A DNA stretch of 64,000 nucleotides from contig CAMGYJ010000008.1 in assembly GCA_946122785.1 (NCBI GenBank), positions 15,029,475 through 15,093,474 on the forward strand, written 5' to 3'. The position numbers and the translations under genes are program-made. Under the pieces are notes generated by a model. The model made no database searches. It was not told the DNA's origin and was given only the letters and a program-made list of their open reading frames with translations. This DNA comes from Linum tenue. Its lineage: Eukaryota; Streptophyta; Magnoliopsida; Malpighiales; Linaceae. Positions 58,437 to 64,000 of the stretch are shown in pieces (the stretch's first letter is position 1; each line of letters opens with the position of its first letter).

Positions 58437-58464
<28 letters not shown>
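58437..58464. repeat. (TC)14 microsatellite at the LINE 3' side
   Basis: Uninterrupted TC (GA on the LINE's coding strand) about 60 bases past the last LINE stop codon. Confidence 0.9.
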
Positions 58465-58466
<2 letters not shown>

Positions 58467-61400
58467 CAAAAGATAATCATATATCGATAAGAATAAGAAG
58501 ATCATTACATCCTGGAAAACAACTAGGTAGCAAAATCAAAAACGCGACAAGTAGATGGGTACAATGTAAGGACCCTTTTAGCCACCAAATGGGCTACCCT
58601 ATTACTACTCCGACCTACAAATCGAACACTGAGCCCTGAATGGAGCCAGAAGAACCACTCCACCTCTTCAAGAATGAGACCCACCCAACTATCCCTAGTA
58701 TCTGCCTAGTTGATCTTATCAATAATTACTTTGGCATCACCTTCAAAGTGTGTCTCCGAGAACCCATTCGTCAAACACCAAATAATAGCCTCCCGAAGCA
58801 CTAGCAATTCAACCACCAGAGGATCGTCAATGCCCGGGAACTGAACCCCCTTAACCAACAGGATCCTACCATTGCTGTCTTTAATAAGCATACCACCTGC
58901 CGAGTGCGACCCACGCTTTGTAGCCCCATCTCATTGACAAACTACAGCATGTGGGTGAACTGCCATTGAGGCCGGTATGGAATGGTTAAGCGAACGCATA
59001 GGAGACGACACAGGCAAGTAACCCACTCCTGGAACTGTTGATGAAACTGCATCATCAACACTTGGATCCCAAACTGCTTGCCCTCAAAGACAACCCAATT
59101 CCGGGATCGCCAGATCCTCCAAAGGATCGCAACAACTGCTAAAAACAATTGAGGCTAATGGATCAAGTTCATCAATTTTTTCAGGAATAGAGGAAAGGTA
59201 TGTCGCGGCAGACCCTGCCCCAAATATTCAAGGCCTGAGTGATCCCATAAGGCCCTAGCCACAAGACACTCGAAAAACAAATGTTCCATCGTTTCCGATT
59301 CAGAACAACAAACTGGACACCCAGATAAGACTTTGACCTTTCTTTCAATCAGAGCCTCCGTCGTAGGAAGAACACGGTGAAAATTTTGCCACAAATACAT
59401 TTTTAACTTAGACTGAACATCGGCATTCCATAAACGGATCAAACTATTCTGATCCTTCCAACTGGCAGTTGATCCCCACCGGCCATCCCGCTTATCCAAC
59501 AAGACCGCCAGATGGTATGCTGATTTGACCGAGAAGACACCATCACACGTGTCATGCCAAATGAGCTTGTCCTCCAAGTCTTGACGCAGGAGGGGGATTG
59601 CCTTGATAGCCCGACACGTAGGGGGATCAAACCATTGTTGCAGTTTGATATCACACCACTCACCACCCCCCTGCACAATGACCTCGTGGATCTTTGGGTC
59701 GTTCCCCTCTGACAGCACCATAGGATTGGAAATAGGAGCCAGAGGGTGCAAACTCGGAGCCCAACTAGACGTCAGCATAGAGGCGGTCCGTCCATTCCCA
59801 ATCTGCCACCTGAGCCCATTGATCAACAGTTGTCATCCATGAAGGATACTCTGTCATCCCCAAGAAGGACGCGAGCGAGTAGTTGCGGTTAAGAATGAGC
59901 CAACGGGAAAATACTTCCCCTTATACACTTGGGCAAGAAGAGAATGCTGGTCATTCAAAATATTCCAACCAATCTTAGCCAAAAGATCCTTGTTAAAGTG
60001 CTCAAAGCGACTGAAATCCATGTCACCAATGCTTTCTCCGACACATATTACGCCAAGACACCCAACGAATTCTTGAATGACCCTCATCCGCCCCCCACCA
60101 GAATCGGGCAACGTGTCTGTCAAGGAGGCGACAAAGGGCAAGAGGAAGTTTCAAACAAGACATGACATGAAGGGGTAAGGCTAAAGCAACTGCTTTGATC
60201 AAAGTTTCCTTAGCCGCCCAAGAGAGAGTCCTCTGCTTCCATCCCTGAAGAAGCGGCAACAAATTTTCCTCCAGAAAACGAAACGTTGCCATTTTTTATT
60301 GGGCAACTAGAGACGGTAATCCAAGATATTTATCATGTACCCCTACCGCCCCTGCGCCCAAAATCTGGGCCAAAAATTCTTGATCAGGCAGAGCTATGTT
60401 CTTACTGAAGCAAACTGCCAATTTCCCTAGATTAACCCTCTGTCCACTCAGTTCCTCATATTCGTTGAGCACCTCAACAAGGTTCTCACTCTTAGCAAGG
60501 GAGCCTCGAAGGAAAAGATAGGAGTCATCCGCAAAGAAAAGATACGAAATCCTTGGTGCTCGGGGAGCAACCTTTACTCCTTGAAGCTTCCCTTCGTCAA
60601 TAGCCCTTTTCGTAGGAGTGCAGCAAAACCTTCAGTGCATATTACAAACAGAAGAGGAGAGAGCGGATTCCCTTGCCGGAGACCCCTAGACGGGGTAAAA
60701 TACCCCACAGGAGTGCTATTCATAAGGATTGAGAACGACGTCGTCTTGAGACATTCCTGGATCCATCCTCGCTAGGTGGAATTAAAGCCTAACTTTTCCA
60801 AAACCGCAAGAAGAAAAGGCCACTTGACTCTATCATAGGCCTTTTTCATGTCAACCTTTAGATCCATGTACCCTTTCTTCCCTCGGGTTTTGATTTTCAG
60901 ATAATGCATTAATTCATGACCTAACATAACATATTCCACAATCTGTCATTCCCGGATGAATGCATTTTGCCCTCCCGAGATGATCTGTGGGAGAAAACGG
61001 GCCATTCTTTCCAACATGATCTTCGTAATAATTTTATACACAAACTGGCATAAGCTTAAAGGCCTTAGTTGGCACATATTCTAAACATTATCCACTTTAG
61101 GGATCAGCGTGAGCCATGTATGATTGAAGCTTCGGAGAAGCCTATTCGTTCTAAAGAAAGAACAGACTGCATCCGTTACGGATTCACCCACAATATCCCA
61201 GAAGGATTTGAAGAACTTTCCTGTGAAGTCGTCAGAGCCAGGAGCTTGCTTAGAACCCATGGAAAAAACAGTCCATTGAACTTCTCCAGGGAGGACTTTG
61301 GCAGTAAGATTAGCATTCATGTCGGCCGTCACTTTACGTGGTATTGGCAGAGCCGTAACTCGAGCTGCCATATCCCATACTTGGTTCTCCGAGGTGAAAA

Positions 61401-62460
61401 GGTGTTGGTAAAAATCTGTGGCGATATCCGCCTTTCCTTTCTCCTCAGTCACCCATTCGCCACGATCATTACGTAACCCATTAAAGTTATGTTTCCTTCT
61501 CGTCCGAGTAACCGTATGGAAGTAAGAAGTATTTTTATCACCCTTCTTGAGCCAACGCACTCTAGATTTTGCTGCCAATACTCCTCTTCCGCCTCCCATT
61601 GTCGATTTAGCTCGACTTCCAAAATTCTCACTTCGCCCCAATTAATGGGGTTATTGAGCTTTAGATTCTCGATCTCTGACTAGAGAGTCTTAATGTTCCG
61701 AAGGGAATTTGTCGTTCCCGCACGACTCCAGTCGTAGAGAAGGTGACAAAGCTTCTTCAATCTTTCCCAGAGTTGGCACATGGGATTCCCATAGATCTCC
61801 TCTTGCCAAACATAAGAAACCATAGCTCTGACCTCAGGATTTTTGGCCCAACGAGCATCAAAGCGAAAAAGAGGCCGACAATTTTGGGCATAGGGTTTGT
61901 CTGACAAGAGTAGAGCCCGATGATCAGATCCCTGGTCCGTAAAGTGTTTCACTAAGGTATACGGGAATTGATCAATCCAAGCCTGTGAGCACAACGCCCT
62001 ATCCAGCCTTTATCGAATACAACCAGTACCTATTCGTTTATTTGTCCAAGTAAATCGATCACCTTGGAATCCGGGGTCATGAAGACCCAGGTTATGGACA
62101 AAATTAAGAAGAGTAATAGACTGGGTAGCCTGCCATGGATTACCACCATCCTTGTCATTTGCATGCATCGTCACGTTGAAATCACCTATGACCACAAAGG
62201 GCAGGTGGATTTCTTCACAAATGGTTTGAAGCTGAGCCAATTGAGTGGCTCTTATTGAATTCGAACATCTAATGTAAACACAAACCAAAACATATGAAAA
62301 GTTTGCTTCATTAACTTGGATACAAATGGAAAAATCAGAATGAAAAATCACCGAAGCATCAAATTCGGAGGATCAAGCTACAACTAGACCACTAGATGCA
62401 TTGACTGCATCAACAAAGAAACAACGAGAAGAAGAAAAACCCAAACCCCGCATTCTATGG
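58465..62460 (-). mobile_element. L1-type LINE, decayed and 5'-truncated
   Basis: The minus-strand ORF2 is readable in order. An endonuclease part (about 62460-61900) has FVVIGDFNVT, DPGFQGDRFTWTN and the SDH motif in DQGSDHRALLL. The reverse transcriptase (about 61640-60020) has VDMKKAYDRV, LRQGNPLSPLLF and catalytic FFADDSYLF near 60530. A zf-RVT zinc-binding domain (59826-59155) has CPVCCSESETMEHLFFECL, and an RNase H end (58891-58526) has SETHFEGDAKVIIDKIN. Internal stops (for example the TAG after IDKIN near 58705) and frameshifts make it non-functional. ORF1 is missing: the element stops where a gypsy-like LTR begins at 62467. The (TC)n tract lies at its 3' side. Confidence 0.85.
59155..59826 (-). 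pseudogene. LINE zf-RVT segment (longest intact frame)
   Basis: A 223-residue stretch with WRWGNG-like IGNGRTASMLTSSW, GVFSVKSAYHLA, WNADVQSKLKMYLW and the cysteine/histidine core CPVCC...MEHLFFEC. This is the domain that follows reverse transcriptase in plant L1-type LINEs. Confidence 0.85.
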
Positions 62461-62466
62461 GAAACT

Positions 62467-64000
62467 TGATGACTCGATATTTGCACATGTTCTCCCCTTT
62501 GTTTCTTGATCGTTTAAGCTTGCATTATCGCTTCTTTGGCCTATTTTACGCTAGGTTGTGTTCCTTTGTTACATTTCAGGTCCTAGCACATAAAGTGAAT
62601 CATAGGCGCAAGTTTCAAGTCAATCAGAGATCAATTGGCGATTCGGGAGAAGAAACTCGAGCATGACCTGAAGAAGAATGGATTTCCACCTCACTTTATG
62701 GAAAACTAATCATTCAATCTTGTCATTAAAAGAAATAGAGCGAGACTACGAGCGTCTGGGATCAAACGGCGACTGATTCGGAGTCCGGACGAGGGAGAAA
62801 CGAAGCATTGAATATAGGGGAATAGGTTCGGGAGTAAGAACACGGGCTGACCTAAAGAAAACACGGTCGTCTCCAACTGTAGGCACGATCGTGTTTTGAC
62901 CGACGCGGGCGTGTTTTTAACACGTGGCAAGGACACGGGCGGGCAAAAGTAAAACACGGCCGTGTCCTCAACCGTGTTTTGCCCAGAATCGGGCTTTTGA
63001 GGCACATTGAAGCCAAAGGAAAGGGAGAGCTGGGTTTTGGATCCCAAACACCCAAGGGACGAACCAAAGAGAGAGAGGGCGATTTGAGGGAATTCTTGGA
63101 GCGGAAATGGAGGATTTATTTGCCTTGAAAGCTCGAGGAACAAGCCCGGACTTGAAGACTGATCATCTGAAGATTCTTACTGCAGTCTCTCTCTTCTCTA
63201 TGGAGTAACTTCCCTTCACTTAGGTTTTGAAGAACCCTAGCTATGTTTGTTTGATTGGATGATTTTATGAGTACTCCGACTTGATAATCTTGAGTTCATA
63301 TTCAATCTATGCATGTTTTCACGATTCAATTCTGCTTTAGTCAAGATTATTGATTCTGCTTTGATCCTATGAGAGCGAATACCCGATTAGGTCAATAGAG
63401 CGCCACAGATTGATAGTATTGGATCGATTGCTTTAGTCGAGGGTTGATTCACTGCCAGGGGCGGAGCTACCTTGTGTCTCGGGGGGGCCCCGGCCCCCCC
63501 GAGAATTTTGTAGATCGCGTGTAAAAATATCAGAAATTTTGAAAATTCTGAAGAAGTTAACTATTGTAGAATAACAATAACGTGCAATAATATGCAACAA
63601 TGTTTGGGTCTAGTCTAACGGAATGCAGCTACTTGATATTTGTTAATACCCAGTACCATGGTTCAATCCCTGGCAGCAACATTATTTTTTTAGTTTTCCT
63701 ACTTTGGTTGAATTTTTGTTTAAAATTTAGATTGATCACTTAACTTTTATACTTATTCAAATATTTTTAATTTCAAAATTCAAACTAGATAATGAAATTT
63801 TGGAGCTTATAATATTTTTCTAATTTAGATAATTAAATTTTGGAGTCTAGATAATTAAATTTTGAAGCTTATGACTCACAATGTAAATATTTTCTTAATT
63901 CTTTTTACAAATATTATACAATAAAATCCGGCCCCCCGACCACTAGATCCTAGCTCCGCCCCTGTTCTCTGCTTTGTATCGATTGAGAACCTCATTCGAT
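62467..64000 (+). mobile_element. Gypsy-like LTR sequence (runs off the window), with nested hAT element
   Basis: It begins TGATGACTCGATATTTGCAC and includes CGCTAGGTTGTGTTCCTTTG and ACACGG-CCGTGT words (62840-62980), composition I associate with LTRs of large plant Ty3/gypsy elements. Its right end is outside the window, so TG...CA ends and a target duplication cannot be confirmed. It abuts the broken LINE at 62460. No coding domain is seen. Confidence 0.45.
63456..63964. mobile_element. hAT-like MITE (CAGGGGCGGAGCTA ends)
   Basis: Ends CAGGGGCGGAGCTA and TAGCTCCGCCCCTG are perfect 14-base inverted repeats. Flanks TTCACTGC (63448-63455) and TTCTCTGC (63965-63972) form an 8-base duplication with one mismatch. 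GGCCCCCC words lie inside both ends. The centre has GGTTCAATCC at about 63660, a match to the tRNA B-box consensus. Confidence 0.88.

Noticed and set aside
62840..63143. A 145-residue minus-strand frame in the ACACGG-rich stretch
   Set aside because: The sequence is repeat-like, of a type I associate with plant gypsy LTRs, and the frame has no recognisable domain.
63600..63680. A tRNA gene at the B-box-like word
   Set aside because: I see no cloverleaf with paired acceptor and anticodon arms around it; only the B-box word fits well.

Overview
This is nuclear DNA from a flowering plant, most likely a eudicot. The evidence is intron-containing plant genes (F-box/DUF295, class I chitinase, ACC-oxidase-like dioxygenases, HR-like lesion-inducing protein) in AT-rich sequence packed with plant transposon families. 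The sequence alone does not let me name the species.

Host genes: a single-exon F-box/DUF295 gene (7068-8315, +); a three-exon class I chitinase (9137-10775, -); two related 2-oxoglutarate/Fe(II) dioxygenases of the ACC-oxidase-homolog type (28738-30073 and 45123-46346, both -), which look like a tandem pair pushed apart by transposons; and a five-exon HR-like lesion-inducing membrane protein (50696-52401, -). I see no operon-like arrangement, and each gene has its own promoter-like upstream sequence.

Transposons: 3.1-4.9 kb holds a LINE remnant split by a Mutator-like element full of AACCGCA/TGCGGTT hairpins. 14.1-27.4 kb is a roughly 13.3 kb Helitron with a canonical CTAG 3' end. It encodes a Rep-helicase, now frameshifted, flanked by two different RPA-like single-strand DNA-binding genes. 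32.7-41.4 kb is a nested set: a dispersed repeat was hit by a Ty3/gypsy chromovirus, whose 5' LTR was then hit by a Ty1/copia element, and each step has its target-site duplication. 30-32 kb and 43-56 kb contain well-delimited MITE-like elements of the hAT, PIF/Harbinger and Mutator types, several nested in one another. 58.5-62.5 kb is a decayed L1-type LINE, cut at its 5' side by a gypsy-like LTR that itself carries a hAT-type element.

Most non-genic sequence can be assigned to mobile elements with exact ends. In two places a second copy in the same window shows the empty site before insertion. The most unusual pieces are the hairpin-array Mutator-like element (3496-4376), the TACGTA-rich tandem array inside another Mutator-like element (31331-32160), the two-RPA Helitron, and the intron differences between the dioxygenase paralogs (one intron absent, one GC-AG intron).
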